A stretch of 64,000 nucleotides of DNA from Ochotona curzoniae. Lineage: Eukaryota > Chordata > Mammalia > Lagomorpha > Ochotonidae. The position numbers and the translations under genes are program-made. Below the pieces are notes generated by a model. That model saw only the letters and a program-made list of their open reading frames with translations, did no database searches and was not told the DNA's origin. Below are positions 35,421-48,903 of the stretch, in pieces (the stretch's first letter is position 1; each line of letters starts with the position of its first letter). The stretch covers positions 30,284,001 to 30,348,000 of the forward strand of contig NW_024464918.1 of assembly GCF_017591425.1 (NCBI RefSeq), given 5' to 3'.

Positions 35421-37854
35421 TTTCACATTTATCTAACAACTCCATACATGAGGTTTTGTGGACAAAGACAGGAACAAAACCCAGAGATTCAGGTCCCAAG
35501 GCACTGTGTGAATCTCAGATACCTTACTGGTTGTCTTCAGTATAATGGTGTCCGTGCAGCCAGTGCCTATGCACCTGTGTGCCAAGAGCTTCCAGCCAGC
35601 ATTGCCTGATTTGGCTGAATTCTGGCAGTGGTAGACAGGAAAAGCTTTCTTGGTCTAACAAAGAAGTGACCTTGGCTGATAGGAAATCAGGCAGATGGGC
35701 CATCTGACCATTTGGAGTGTCAGCCCAAGCAGCTGGGGATAGAAACCTCCTTAACTTCAGGCACCACTGCTTAAACAACAGCTGATGCCGGAAGTCATGA
35801 AGCAGAACCTCTGGGGCATCTCAGTACTCGGGGCCCACGGTGCAGGCTACAGTTTGCACACAGCCCAGAAACTGATCTAAGATGCAAAGATGAACCCAGA
35901 GGGAGAAGGCGAGACTCAGTAAACACAGGCTAGGGCTACTTTCTTGGAGACAGATGATGAAGTTCCCAACTAGAAAAGTTGTCATACAAAGGGGCAAGAC
36001 TTTTACAGGGACAGGTGCAGGATGAACTGAGGGGGAAAGAACGGGGCCCTCCCCACTGGCCTGGAGAAACATCTGTTAGTCAACAAAGTGAGGGGACCTA
36101 GAACTGATATGAAACAGTGTGCCATAGGGCAGAGGTGGCAAAAGCAAGCAAGACATTCCACAGACAAGAATAGAGAGAGCCAGAATGACGCCCTCCACAA
36201 AAATCACTAAACCCGAATTCTCTTATTTTACAACCATAAAGTCATCCAAGTCTACACTATAATGAAGAGGATCAAATAGGTTCAAATACCGAGACTGTTG
36301 GCTGAAAACTGTCATGTGAAAAGCTTCATTTTGATTAATGTAATTGAAGTGTTAAGTATGTATCTGCTAAATTGCAATCAAATCAGTAAAATGGTATTCA
36401 TTTTTCAAATGAATCTGTCAAAAGTTCAGTGGGTATTCTGCCAACAGTGAATCAGGCTGCACGGCTTAACTGCCGATACTACTATTTTATAAATGGGTAA
36501 ACTGAGATATTGAAAATGCAACTCCTTGATGAGGTAGAGTCCATACTTGACTTGCAAATACACCACCCGGTTCCCCAATAAGCCAAAATGCTGCCATCCC
36601 TGGTGGCTGCTTTGCAAAGTGGAGCAGATTTAATTAAGGTTCTAAATCAGCGTATGGAGAGGCTCCTAGGTAGGTAATGAAAAATTCACTAACACCATTC
36701 TATCTTGACTCTCTACAAACAGACACCAACTCAAGGAATCTCGAGACTCTCAGTGGGGTTCACACTGCGGAATAGAAAAGATAGTTTCCAGCACAGCACA
36801 TCAATAAATAATGCATGCCACCATCTCCGTGTCTCGCAGCCAGGCACTGCAGGCGGGGCTGCCTTCACTCCGTCAGCCGCTGCTACTCTCCACACCTTCC
36901 GCACCCTTACCCTCCCTGACACCTGGTCTCGGAAAGCTCTTTATAGTGCATGAAGGCGAGGGAAGGTTCTTTGACCTCTTTGGGGGGAAAAAAAAGCACT
37001 TATAGAATTACTAACAATAAGCCCTGATAGGTAGTCATTGAACTCCTTGAAGATCACTGTGAAAATTACAACCTTGCTTTGCTTTCATGGTGCAGCTTTT
37101 TTTCCCCCCATAATATGCATTTTCCATGAACTCTTTCAAGACTCCCCATGAGCATGATTTTCAAAAAATTTCTGCCCCAAAATAAACCTACCTTGAATTC
37201 CATCTCCTGCACACTCTGAAGAAACCCCAATCTGAGTGATCTCCAATCACGGCTGTGTATCTGGACACCCCAAGCCCCACAACCTCCCCCCCACCCCAGA
37301 ACTTTTGTAGTTCCTGTTTAACAGGTGAGACTACCTCCATAGAATCTTGAGAGGGGCCAAGGCACCAGTGTTGTTTACAAGACACGAGAATTGCACAGAC
37401 AGCTAGCAAGCTTGAGCCCTACTCATGCCAAGTGAGTCACCCCGTTAGCCTGGCTGTAACTTTTCAGAATCCTCTCAGCGTTTCAAGTTCTTCACACACT
37501 CTAAGCAGATACACACACACACAACAGCAACAAAGTAGGGTGGGGGACCTAGGAACATGAAGAGCAGGATAAAAGAACATGGTTGTCATGCTATAATGAA
37601 GCCTCATTGCTCAGGGTTTTATTTCCTCTCTGCCATAACCTGTTTCTCAGTGGAAAAGATGAATCATACCATCAAACCTGAGCATTTTCTGCATATATTT
37701 GATATTACTCACAAGAGAGCTTGTGCAGTTGTGTTTGGTTTGCTGTCATCATCATTTTAAGTGGTGCTTCCTCACAATGGACCTAGGGCTAAGTGTAAAT
37801 GTTACTGAGGACTGAATGGGTCCTGTTGAGTAACAGAATCAAACAGCCACAGGG
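35421..37854. other. Mostly unique noncoding DNA, one weak MIR
   Basis: A possible antisense MIR core lies at 36478-36535 ('ctattttataaatgggtaaactgagatattgaaaatgcaactccttgatgagg'). Otherwise I see nothing but short homopolymers (36986-36994, 37098-37108) and a short CA run (37512-37522). Confidence 0.4.
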
Positions 37855-37990
37855 AATCTGCTGTGTGCTGGGAGCTGTAGGGGTGTCATGAAAATGACTT
37901 AATTCGATCCTCCCAACTTCCTGAGTGTGTATCACCAAACTGTTTGAGATGGTGAGGTAGCCCTTTGCCCTGACGCATGGGATGGCTGGG
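37855..37990 (-). mobile_element. MIR SINE, antisense
   Basis: The phrase 'ctgctgtgtgctgggagctgtag...gacttaattcgatcctcccaacttcctgagtgtg...tttgagatggtgagg' parallels antisense MIR ('ctatgtgccaggcactgtt...ctcatttaatcctcacaacaacc...acagatgagg'). Confidence 0.5.
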
Positions 37991-38014
37991 TGCATGTCTG
38001 GTAAGATCATGACA

Positions 38015-38320
38015 GGGGCCAGCATCGTGGTATACCAGGTGGAACTGCTGCCTGTGACACTGGCATCCTAAATAGGTGTCACTTCCTTGCAAAGCTGCAC
38101 TGCTTCCTGCTGATGGCCCTGGGAGCAACAGCAGAAGATGCTTCAAGTGTCTGGGCCCTTGTGCCCATGCGCACACTCTTAAGAAGCTCCATTTTCCTGG
38201 TTTGGCTCAGGCCAATCCTGGCCCTTGTGGCCATCTGGAGAGTGAAAAAGCAGATGGAATACAATCTCTCTCTCGCTGTCTCTAACTCTGACTTTCAAAT
38301 AAATCAGTATTTTTTAAAAA
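38015..38320 (+). mobile_element. Lagomorph C-type SINE, full length
   Basis: It starts with the tRNA-like head 'ggggccagcatcgtggtatacc' and continues through 'acagcagaagatgcttcaagtgtctgggcccttgtgcccatgcg', 'gaagctcc' and 'ggccatctggagagtgaa'. It ends in 'tctctctctcgctgtctctaactctgactttcaaataaatcag' plus A-rich DNA. The copy is moderately diverged. Confidence 0.85.
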
Positions 38321-40460
38321 GAGAGCTAACGGTTCCCATCAGGCAATAGGTAACATTTGTGTGAAATCACAACCTTCTCAAAAACCAGTTTTGTATCTTA
38401 ATAGTCCAAGGAAACGTTGCAAATACCATGTAACCAACAGATCTTTAATCACAAGCTAGCAAAAATCTCCAATTTATAGGCCATTTTAGCTGAATGTAAC
38501 TGGATGTTACTCTCTAAGCTCCCCGAAGCCCCACAGAAACCTAACCAAAATTGGCTCCCTGAGTCACATCAAAAGACACTGGGAACAGCACGTTTTCATT
38601 CCTGGCTTCTAAAGTCACTTCAGACTCCTACATTAAATTACAAAATGGTTTAGGAAGCTACAGGTGACAGGGCTGGATCATGGTTATACGACGGCAGGGA
38701 CTGGTAATTAGTGGCTATGTAGTAAGGAGGAAAAGAAAAGAAGTGGCCCAGCCTGTTTTAGGAAACATGTTTGTAACCTAACTCTTCGACTTGACTGTAG
38801 AGTCAGTATGCATTCCACATACCTTGTTCTATGAGAGTGATGTGTAGAACTTGCAGTCCATTTCTATGCCAATTTCATGCTTGTGCTCATTTTTTCTTTA
38901 CCTCATTGATCTTATTTCATATTTACTTTATGTCTGTGGACTACATGCACTGTTTCTAATACAAGGGGCTCTATAGAAATAGAACTAAAGTTAATACAGA
39001 ACCACTCCTTTTGGAACACAGGAACTTACAGCCAAACTCCAGGTAGATGTTTTCAAGCCAGTCGGCCCTCCAAAGCAAACTCGTTTGTTGTAAGGACACA
39101 CACTCTGCTCTGGAGGAGCCTCAAATGAACTCTCTCTAGTAGGATGCCCAAGAAGAGCAATCTGCATCAGAAGCATGGCTACTTTCTGCTCACAGCTGTC
39201 ACCTGAGCAGGGGCAGGCTGTCTTCCATCTCTTCCAAGGGGCTCTTTCTCCTGTTTCCCAAAGCCCAAAAAAGACGGGGACTAAGCACAAGAGGAAAGCG
39301 GCCAAAGGAATGCTGTGTATAGGTCTGTTTTCCATTCATTATCACCCAGAGATCTTTGGAGAAAGACAAAAAGCTGGCAAGATGTAGTTACCTTAAGAGA
39401 ATAAAGGATAAAGAGAGGAAATGTCAGGAGTTTATGGGGTGGATGGGACAGGGAAAGGGGGATTGGAAAATGGCAGAACAAGGCAGCCAGTACTGAGATT
39501 TCACAGCAGAAACAGTGTGACTACAACAGATAATGGGCACGGTGTTCTGGCTGTGTCATCACCAAGCACCCCTGGCTACTGTCCCTTGTGGACACCATTT
39601 TTGTTAATTGGGTGGATTTGAACCAATCCTCTGCTTTTTGAACTTTTACTTGAAGCAGTAAACTACAAGGCAGGGGTTCGTATTGGCCAACCAAAGTGCC
39701 AAGCTGACTTTCCAGGTGTCTCAGGTGGCAGTAGAGGGTCCTTGCCACAAGTCTGCCTCCTAGCGGTAAACACTTGAACAGCAAGTAGTTTAGTGCCTGA
39801 TGTATTGAGTGATTAGGCATTTTGAGTATTACTGCAGATTTCATTTCCCTTTTCCCTGAGTAGATTTGTAAATTCTAACAAAACTCATGAGCTATGACAA
39901 TCTTTCCAATAGCAAAGTGTTGGGGAGACATTTTGAATGAGATCAGAGTCTTCTTAGCTTTTACTTCATTTAGGGAAAAAAATGAAGATTTCGAATCACT
40001 TTATTAATGCATCCTTAGTCTCATGAAATGCAGAAATTATCCATGCTTGGGACACACAGGAGAACAAGGAGAGAAGCATACCTAGGCATCTTGTGAAATG
40101 AGAAGATACATCTGTCATGTCAGATACAGAAAATACACCTAAACATCACAGCTAGGGCTGTGCTCTCAGCCACATGTTGCTTTCATCTTCCTACAGTTAG
40201 ATTCCTAAAAATGTTGCAAGGGAAGTTGGCAAAAAATAAAAAAAATCTGCAAGAATGTAATGAGGAAAGAAATATAAAAAATGCCTAAGTTTGCTTAACA
40301 TCACGTTATCTTCTTTTTATACTATTCACAATCAAAAACAAGTGAGGCATATCACACAAAAATAAGTCTGTGCACTGACATGGATGAGAAAGGTGCAGCT
40401 CCATCAGCGCACGTGCTAGAAGCGGAAGGAGCAGAGCGGCAGTGGAACTGATGAAAACGT
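38321..40460. other. Unique noncoding DNA
   Basis: No gene or repeat recognised. The 114-codon minus frame at 38991-39335 and the 107-codon minus frame at 39521-39844 match no known protein. Confidence 0.45.
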
Positions 40461-40840
40461 GGGTTAAGAGCAAGAGCTCTGAATGCAGAGTTCCTAGATA
40501 AATTTTCTTGTTCTCAAACTGGGCCTGATCAAAACCCTGAGAATTTCGAGAAAGTTAATATGCAAATTAGTGACCCACATCCCTTTAGAAACCCAGCAGT
40601 GTGCTTTAACCAAGCCCCTCTGATCTGCTTCCTCAGTTTAACCGCCACTGTGGTTGCATTTGCTAGCCATGGGAACTTGATCAGTGTAGTTATTTGGAGA
40701 ATTGGCCTTTCCTTCTGTAACATAAAGGGGGAAATGACAGTCTAAGTTCTTTTCTCTCTCTCTTTCTCTCTCTCTCACAGGGTTTTTGAGAAGATAAAAG
40801 GTTCAGTTTAAATTCATGCAATTGTGCACACTCTACAGTT
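40461..40840 (+). mobile_element. MIR SINE split by a MER5-like insert
   Basis: The head-like 'gggttaagagcaagagctctg' (40461-40481) is separated by a MER5-like stretch from the core 'gctagccatgggaacttgatcagtgtag...ttccttctgtaacataaagggggaaatgacag'. The MIR end follows: 'ctcacagggtttttgagaagataaaagg'. A (TC) run at about 40752-40777 expanded within the 3' part. Confidence 0.55.
40510..40640. mobile_element. MER5-like hAT-Charlie remnant inside the MIR
   Basis: The phrase 'tgttctcaaactgggcctgatcaaaaccctgagaatttcgagaaagttaatatgcaaattag' and then 'gtgctttaaccaagcccctctgatctgc' resemble MER5 ('gttctcaaactt...catcagaatcacctgg...gttaaaatgcaaatt...tgttttaacaagccctccaggtgattctg'). Confidence 0.55.
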
Positions 40841-43800
40841 AGTGGTCAGTGGGACTTAGCTCCAGGCAAGCCATTACTAGTTCAAAAATAACAATGCTAG
40901 TTAGATGGTTACTGCTTTTGCATGCCTTACATGGGAACACTTTCCTTGTCTGAAAGTGCTTTCGTCTACTTTGACCCTCGTGGAAGGCTGGAACGATATG
41001 CCTCTTCCCATCTGTATTAACTATAAATATCTAATCAGTTGCCCACCTAGCCTTGCACTGGATTCCAAGTTAGGAGTTTACCAGGATAAAAATGTTGCCC
41101 GCCCTCCAAGTATGGGCACTGTTATTCAGTGCAGCACAACTGCAGAGCTAACATTTCCCCCACATTTATAACAACAGTGAGGAAACTGGTTGAAACCAGT
41201 GTTTCGTCGACCAGACTCCATGAGACTGTGACTCATTTGTATTGGTTTGGGGCTCTGGAATCTGAAGTTTGGACAAATCCCACAGATGACACAGACATGG
41301 ATTTTTCCAGGAAAAATGCAGAGCAGGGCTGGATGCTAGTCTCTCCAGAACATACATTCAGTCTGAGAGTTCTTCTGCAGCAGTGGCAGTTCCAGGATAG
41401 CTGCAGGATAGTAGAGGAAGAGGGGACTTTGCTGAGTAAAAGATGGCTCCCAGCTGGCCTCCGGGGCTTGGATCCCAGGCTTGTTTGAGTCCCTGCTTCT
41501 GTTGTCTGTGCATTTTAAGTCCCGGGGTGGTTTGCATCTTAGCTACTTGGGGACTCAGATTTGTGACTCTTCCTCTACCCATTAGTCATCTGTGTAGGAA
41601 GTAGTACACGTGTCATTCAGCATTAGTCACCTGATCCTACCATCTATACAGAATAAACACAATCAGATGGCATGCCCAGGAATAAAGAGCTAGGAATCTG
41701 TGGATGGCAACAATCATCATTTAGAAATCATTTTTGAGATGATTAAAATGAGCTCTGCCAACACATAATCTTACAATAACAGCCAGTGAGTATACCAAAA
41801 AAGACTCATGCTTGGGCTCATTTGTACAGCATCCATTACAAATGAAAATCAAACTCCAGTTCCCTCTCCCAGGACCATTTTGGGAGTCTTAACTGATCCA
41901 ATGCATTTGCTTTTCTGTAAGCCCTGTTTTAGGTTCTGATATAAAAGATATAAGATTAAAAAGATATAAGAGCTCCAAAGAGCTCAACTCCATGGGAAGA
42001 GAATCACAACACACTGAACACGAAACATTACAGACAGGGACAAGTAACAAGCAAAAGGGACACACAAATGACCTAGAGGATATCCCACTACAGAATGGCA
42101 ATTTAATTTTGCAGGGTGAGAGAACGTTCGTAGACTGGCAATGTTTGAAGTGAATGTGGAAGAATCTGTTTTTCTAGGAAGACATGAGTAGACCAACTCC
42201 AGGAACAAGCTGCATACAGCTTGTCCATAAGGGTTCACCAAGATTCAGAGTGTTCAAAGCTTCCAAAATTCTTTGGAAGTGTAGAGAGAGGGGCTGAGAG
42301 CGAGTACTCCAGGGAGATTGGCTTTTTCTTGGAGTCCTGTGGAGAGGATGCTTACAGTTGCAAACTAAGCGGTAGTATTTCACTTTTTTGAGAGAAAATG
42401 GAGGCAATACGGAAAGTATGGCCACAGAAAGATGAGTATGAAGAGAACTCGAGTAGATTGAGTAATCTGAGAAAATAATAGTGGGTGCCTATTGATCCCT
42501 CATGCTAAAATCGTAAAATCACAATGGATTTTCCAAGGTGGAAATAAATGCCAACCCACAGGGCCACGCACAGGTCAGGGACATAAAGGGCAGATTCAGC
42601 CACCAGCTTCACAAATGTTTAGAGTCAACCAGTAAATGTAAGGATAAATGAGGGTAGGTAGTTGGGTCTACCAAATGTATAGCCCATGAAAATGTTCTGA
42701 GCATCCTTCATATTTTGCTATCAGAACTGGAGAGCGTGCACACTTGAAGGGCCTTTAGAGAAGATCCATGATTTTGCAGCTGAAACTACATGTACACCAA
42801 TTACATGGAGACCCAAATCAGCTATCTTTCTGCAGTCCTAGCCCAAAAACCCAAGCCCAGTGATAACTGAATCATCAACTGTGGCTCTTTATGTAGAGGC
42901 AACCCCTAAAATGCTGTACAAGGGTGGTCCTTACAATGCCTCCATCCCCCAGCCCCAAGAACCAGCTTCCAATGACCTGCGTGGTCTGCTCTGTTCGTAA
43001 GGTCTTCCTGAATGCTTCCCCTTCTGTGAGCAAGTGCACAAGGAGAGTGCTTATACCGAAACACTCCAAGAACAGCAGTTTCCACGCGAAATCGCTAATG
43101 CTTAATGTGGAGTCACTTGTTGATTATGCTATCATGGATTACCTCTTTTCAACATTATACCTTGTTTCTGTTTTCAAAGAAAGGTATTAGCGGAGAGGAA
43201 AAGAGAAACTTAGCTGTAAGTTCTTCAATTTGTCAACTTTTATCATATTGAGGAACAAACTATTTGCATACACTGGTACGTAAACCCCTCTCCTGAGACG
43301 ATCAAATAGCCATTGGATGCTTCAAATTTAATCTACTCTGAAATGCAAAACTACTGCATTAAAAATATGTACCTAAAAAAATATATGTAGTTAGATAAAA
43401 CCCATAGCAGTTTGATACATCAAGCAAAGGATACACCCCAAAAGCCATTAGGCTGTACCATAGGATGCCAGTAGTCAGAAGTGGTGAATATAACATGGAG
43501 CCTTCGTGTATCTAAGACGTGCAATGATTAGTGCTTGTCAGAAGGATTTCTCTTTACCATATTGGTCTCTCACAGCCAATTTTACCCATGCCATCAACTT
43601 CAATTACCAGTAATATACAGGTGATTTACAAGTCTTATTTCTCCTTTAAGCCTCAGATTTGATTTACTTGTTGTGCAAAAAAAAAACAAAAAAAACAAAA
43701 CAAAACACACAAGGCCAGGTTGAGAGCTGAAAATAAGATTTTGAATGTCTGCATTCAAGGTAATAAAAGTAGACTTTAACCAGCATGAAGTCTGACAACC

Positions 43801-43859
43801 ATCCTACCTCACTGGCTGCAAATTCATAGGATCTGTTACCCAGTAAGATCAAGACTCTG
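40841..43859. other. Mostly unique noncoding DNA
   Basis: No gene recognised. 41940-42240 could be a very old repeat but I cannot assign it. 43676-43706 is an A-rich low-complexity run. Confidence 0.4.
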
Positions 43860-45210
43860 GCAAATGCTGTGCAGGTAGCCCATGCAGCACTTCCCAGGAG
43901 ACAGTGAAAGCAGGGTGGCTGGTACAGACAGCCCCTAGGACTCTGGAAAGAAGCAGATGGTGGCTGGGTTCCTCTGCACCCCTCAGTGTGCCCACAGAGC
44001 CTCAGAACCACCTGCTCACTGGGAATAGCCTCGCAGTGCAATCAGCGAGCAGAGCACAGCACCGAGCAAGTTGGACAGTGTGCACAGCAGGGTGGCTGAT
44101 GGGATTTCACACAGCCCTGGCAGCTGCTGCCAGTCATCCCCCTGCTGCAGTGGCACTCCACCACAGACACCTCCCAGGTATTTCTTCTGGAAGCTTCCTC
44201 TAGCCATGACACAGGGCTGCTGCTTCCCAGCCCCACCCAGTGCACGCCCCTAGCCTGAGGTTCTACCATACAATGCAGACAAGCACACAGCACACGGAGA
44301 CCCATCCAGGGCCACTGTCCCTGCTGGTGCAGAGCCGAGGTCTCCCTCACAATCCAGCCTGTCTCCCAGGCACGCCTGTGGTTACTGTCCCCACCGCCAG
44401 CAACAGTGCTACTCTCGGAGCGCTGGGTCAGGGCAGCGCCTTGCAGTCTCCCAATCCACCCAGCTCCTGGAGCCCCTGATCCTGCAGCTGCACAGCCTGA
44501 CTTGTATACGGTGCCAGACACACCCCAACACCTGCAAAGCCTGCTCCCCATCCTCGAGAAGCGCCTCCCCGACCCCTCCCTGCAGCCAGGGTACCAGGAA
44601 TGTCAACACCCAGAAGAGACCTGATCCATCCCATGGCTGTCATCAGCCATCATGAATGAAGCGGACGACACTACAAAATCAAACTGGGACTAGCGGTAAA
44701 GCACTGGATCAAAGCAACAGCCAGGGGTACGACTGGAAGAAGAAAGCCCTCAACCTGCAAGGATCCTCCTCTTCCACAAGTGCCAGCATCAAGAGATATC
44801 CAGAAGCACACAAGTCAACGCCCAAAAGCAAGAAGCATGGACGAGGAAGAAGGAGCACACCAACACAACATGATTGGACTGTGAAGAAAGGGAGAGTGAT
44901 GTCATGTCGGCGAAAATCAAACATTGCAACGTTACTCAAAAAGGTAAAGCAAATTAGAAAATCAGCAATGCAGATATGGAAGAATGAACAAAATTATTAG
45001 AAATGAAGTTATACAATAATTTAAACAAATACAGTGCGCATGCTTAACAACAGAGTTTAACAGGCAGGACAGCGAGCGTCTTATCTACAAGACACGTCTT
45101 TTGAAATAGCTCAGACAAAACGTAAAAGGGAGACAAAAGCAAAGAATGAGAACAGAGTTTAAGATCTAGGGGATATGGTCCAAAAACCAAGTATAGGAGT
45201 CTTAGCAATG

Positions 45211-45543
45211 GGGGGGCAGAGGTGAGCACGTTGGCATAGTGGATAAAGCTGCCATCTGCAGTGCTGCCATTTCATACTGGGGAACTGGCTCAAGTCCTGG
45301 CTGCACCACTTCTACCCCAGCTCTCTGCTAATGTGCTTGAGGGAGACAGCAGAAGATGGCTCAAGCGCTTGGGTCCTTGTACCCAAGTAGGACACCCAGA
45401 TGCAGCTCCTGGCTTCAGGCCAGCCCAGCTCCAGCCAGGGTGGCCACTTGGGGAGTGAGCCATCACATGGCAGATTCTCCATTTCTCCCATCTCCAACGC
45501 TGCCTTTAAAGTAAAGAGATATTAAATACATCTTTTTTAAAAA
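45211..45543 (+). mobile_element. Lagomorph SINE nested in L1 (1 of 5)
   Basis: Head 'gggggcagaggtgagcacgttggcatagtgg', body 'agacagcagaagatggctcaagcgcttgggtcc', end 'cctttaaagtaaagagatattaaatacatctttttt'. It interrupts the ORF1-like part of the L1. Confidence 0.8.
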
Positions 45544-46265
45544 GCTGCTAAATGAATGAAGAAAAAAAGGGTGAAGAAAACCTATTCAGTGAAACAGTAG
45601 CAGAAAATGAAGAATTTTTCTTATGAAATATGTGAATAATAATAATAATAATAATATGCATCCATACGCAGGATGCATACAGAGGTCCAAATAGGCATGA
45701 TTAGAAAAAAAAATGCTCACAGTGACACATCATGACCAAATTCTGAAAAGTGAAACAGAACATTCTGAAATTAGCAAGAGAGAAATGCTAGGTCATTTGT
45801 AAAGGACCTCCCACCATTAGCTTGATGGCAGACAAATCAACAAACCCTACGATGCACCAGAAAAGGAGTGTCTAAGATCTTAGACTGCCTAACAGAATCC
45901 CTTACCCAGCGAAGCTCTCATTCATAAATGAGAGGAAAATAAAGGCCATCCATCACTAGCACAAAGTGAAAGAATTTGTCACCGCCCAGCCAGCCTTACA
46001 AATGATGCTTAAGGATATAACACACAGAGAAAGCCCATCAACATCACGAACGAAGGTGAAGGCAGCAAACCTCCTGGTGAAAGAACAAAGGGGATGCAAA
46101 ACAAGCCAGAGAAATACTCAACGGAACACGGTAGGACCAAGGTTTTACTTTTCAGTAATAACCTTGGATGCACACAGACTGAATTCCCCAATTCACAGAC
46201 ACAGACTGGCTCAATGAATAAAAAAACCAAGACCTATTTGTATGCTGCCCACAAGTACAGTTCTC

Positions 46266-46600
46266 AGGACCAGTGTGGTGGTGCAACAAGCTAATCGTCT
46301 GCCCTGAGGGGCTGGTATCCCATGTGGGTGCTGGTTTGTGTCTCAGTTGTTCCACTTTCTCATCCAGCTCTCTGTTTAGAGCCTTGTCAGACAAGGATAG
46401 CCCAAGGCCTTAGGACCCCCTCGCCCGACACATGGGAGACCTGGAATAGGCTTCTGGCTTCAGAACAGCTCAGGACTGGGCCACAGCAGCCATTTGAGGA
46501 ACAAACTAGCAGATGGAAGATCTCTTTCTCTCTTTGTCTCTCCTTATTTCTCTAGAAAATAGTCTCCATTTCCAATACAAATAAATAAATCTTTGAAAAA
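46266..46600 (+). mobile_element. Lagomorph SINE nested in L1 (2 of 5)
   Basis: Head 'aggaccagtgtggtggtgcaac', body 'gatagcccaaggccttaggaccccc' and 'acatgggagacctgg', end 'caatacaaataaataaatctttg'. It splits the 5' ORF2 region of the L1. Confidence 0.8.
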
Positions 46601-47046
46601 TGTACATACAGGAACAAAGAGGGGTTATCAATCACTGGAAGTGAAAGATTTGAAAAAAAAAAATTTTCAGTGCAAATGGAAATCAAATGCCAGCAAGACC
46701 AACTAAATTTCTATCAGACAAACTGGGCTTTTAAGGCAAGCAATGTTAAAAGACCCCCATGAGGTCACTGGTAATCATTAAGGGGGAACTAAGAAGAGGT
46801 GTCCATTGTAAACATGTGCACTCCATGCTAGGACACCCAACTTCACAGAACAGATGTTTCCTTGGAATACATAAAAGCAAAGCTTCTCAATAAAAATGAG
46901 CAAATCAAATCCAACAATATGATAAAAAAAATTACCTGCTAAGAATAAGTTTATCCCAATAATGCAGGGACGGCTCAACATGCAAATCAATACACATGAT
47001 TTATCACATCAAGAAAATGAAGGATAAAAATCACAGGAATAGCTTT

Positions 47047-47278
47047 GGGCCAGTACACTAAATGGGCCCCAGCGGCTCTGCTTTGAAACCAGCAAAGGAT
47101 GGCCCATGTCTTTGGATCCCTGCACACTCATGACAGACTCAGAAAAGGCTCCTGGCTTTACCTGGACTAACCTTGGTCGTTACTCCCATTCGGGCAGTGA
47201 ACCAGGGGATGAAAGCTCTAATCCTATTTCTCTGTAATTCTACCTTTCAAATAAATAAACCAAATACACCATTAAAAA
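47047..47278 (+). mobile_element. Lagomorph SINE nested in L1 (3 of 5), internally deleted
   Basis: The head 'gggccagtacactaaatgggcccc' runs directly into the later body 'aaaggatggcccatgtctttggatccctgcac', so about 100 bp including the B box is missing. The end is 'tacctttcaaataaataaacc'. Confidence 0.7.
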
Positions 47279-47329
47279 TTATATTATCTAACTAGATGTG
47301 GAAAGAGTTTAATAAAATATAACACCATA

Positions 47330-47656
47330 TCCTGTGTTAAGGTCTAGTGGCTAAAGTCCACACCTTGAACATGCTGGGATCCCATATGGGTGCCAGTTCC
47401 TGTCCCAGCTGCTTCACTTCCCATCCAGCTCCCTGCTAGTGGCCTAGGAAAAGCAGTCAAGGACGGCCCAAAGCCTTGGGACCCTACTCCCATGTGGGGG
47501 ACCCAGAGGACGCTTCTGGCTCTTGGCTTCGGATCGGCACAGCTCTGGCCATAATGGCCACTTGGGGAGTGTAGCAGCAAATGGAAGATCTTTCTCTGTG
47601 TCTCTCCTCTCTATAAATCTGACTTTCCAATAAAACTAAATAAATCTTTTTACAAA
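47330..47656 (+). mobile_element. Pika-type SINE nested in L1 (4 of 5)
   Basis: Head 'cctgtgttaaggtctagtggctaaagtcc', then 'gggatcccatatgggtgccag', 'ccatccagctccctgctagtggcctagg', 'gacggcccaaagccttgggaccc', end 'gactttccaataaaactaaataaatct'. It lies only about 50 bp of L1 away from the previous SINE. Confidence 0.85.
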
Positions 47657-48903
47657 ATGTTAAAAAGGAATATTCGTCAATATAATCAAAGCAATATAGA
47701 ACAAACGAACAGCTGACATGATATGGAAAGGGGTAGATCCTCAAATTTCTACTAAGATCTGAAACCAGACAAGGATGTCTACTCTCACCACTATTAATGC
47801 AATTCTAGAAGTTTTAGGAGCAATTAGGCAGGAAAGGAGAAAGGGACACAACTTAGAAATGAGGAAATCAAATGATCCCTGTTTGTAGATGACATGATTA
47901 TTTATACAGCAAAGCGGAAAGACTGCTTTAAAGAACTGAGTCTCCCACGTTCATGGATTAGAATTCTTAGTATCATCAAGTTCTGTGTGCTGCCCAAAAT
48001 ATTGATAGATTTAATACAATCCCAGTCAAAATTCCAAGGACATTCCTCATAGGACTAGGAAAAAAAAATCCCCAAATTCAAGTGGAAACACAAAGCCCCC
48101 AGCTAGCCAAAGTCATCTTAAACAGTAAAAACCAAGCTGGAACCATCCAAACACCAGCAACCAAGATACATTCTAGGGCCATTATAATCCAAACAGCCCG
48201 GACTGACATAAACAGATGAGTGGCTCAATGGAACAAGATAGAAACCTCAAATTAGCCCATGTATGCACAAGCAACTAATGATTGAGCAATAAGCTAAAAT
48301 CAATCCCAGGAGAAAGGATTTCCACATGTATAAGTATACAACGAGACCCCTAATATACACCCTATCCAAACATCAACTCAGACTGCACTGAAGTCATAAA
48401 CTTAGGCTATGAAACCATCAATGCACCAGAGGAAAACTTAGGGGGATACTAAGACCCTACCCGAGGCAAAATCTTATTAGGAAAGACCCCAAAACACAAC
48501 CAATAAAAGCACAAATAGATGAATGGGATGACACAAAGCTAAGAAGTTTCTGCACAGCAAAGTAAACTATCAACAAAGTGGAGAGGCAACTGACAGAATG
48601 AGAGAAAATACTCGCAAACTATGATCTGATAAAGGACTAATAACCATATTATAAAAGGAAGTGGGGAAATGCAACAACAAAACAACTCAAATAAGAAATG
48701 GGTAAAGCATCTGAACATACAAAATGAACAAATACAAATGGCCAACAGACATGTGGAAAAAATTCTCAGTCACTAACCATCAGGGAAATGCAAATAAAAA
48801 TCACCATGTGATCTCACCATCCTGCAGTTTGAATGGCTACTATGCAAAAATAAAAAATTAACCACCACAAATGGTGGTGAAGTTGTATAGAAAAAGGTCT
48901 CCT

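Noticed and set aside
41940..42240. Possible antisense L2 body
   Set aside because: Similarity rests on A-rich and short gag-like phrases; I could not find the L2 3' end in a consistent position.
44042..44551. 169-codon minus-strand open frame, the longest in the window
   Set aside because: It lies in the GC-rich presumed L1 leader, antisense to the element, overlaps several other frames, and matches no known protein.
43860..44640. Possible CpG-island promoter of a gene
   Set aside because: GC-rich but not notably CpG-rich, and it is continuous with L1 ORF1-like sequence, so an L1 leader explains it better.
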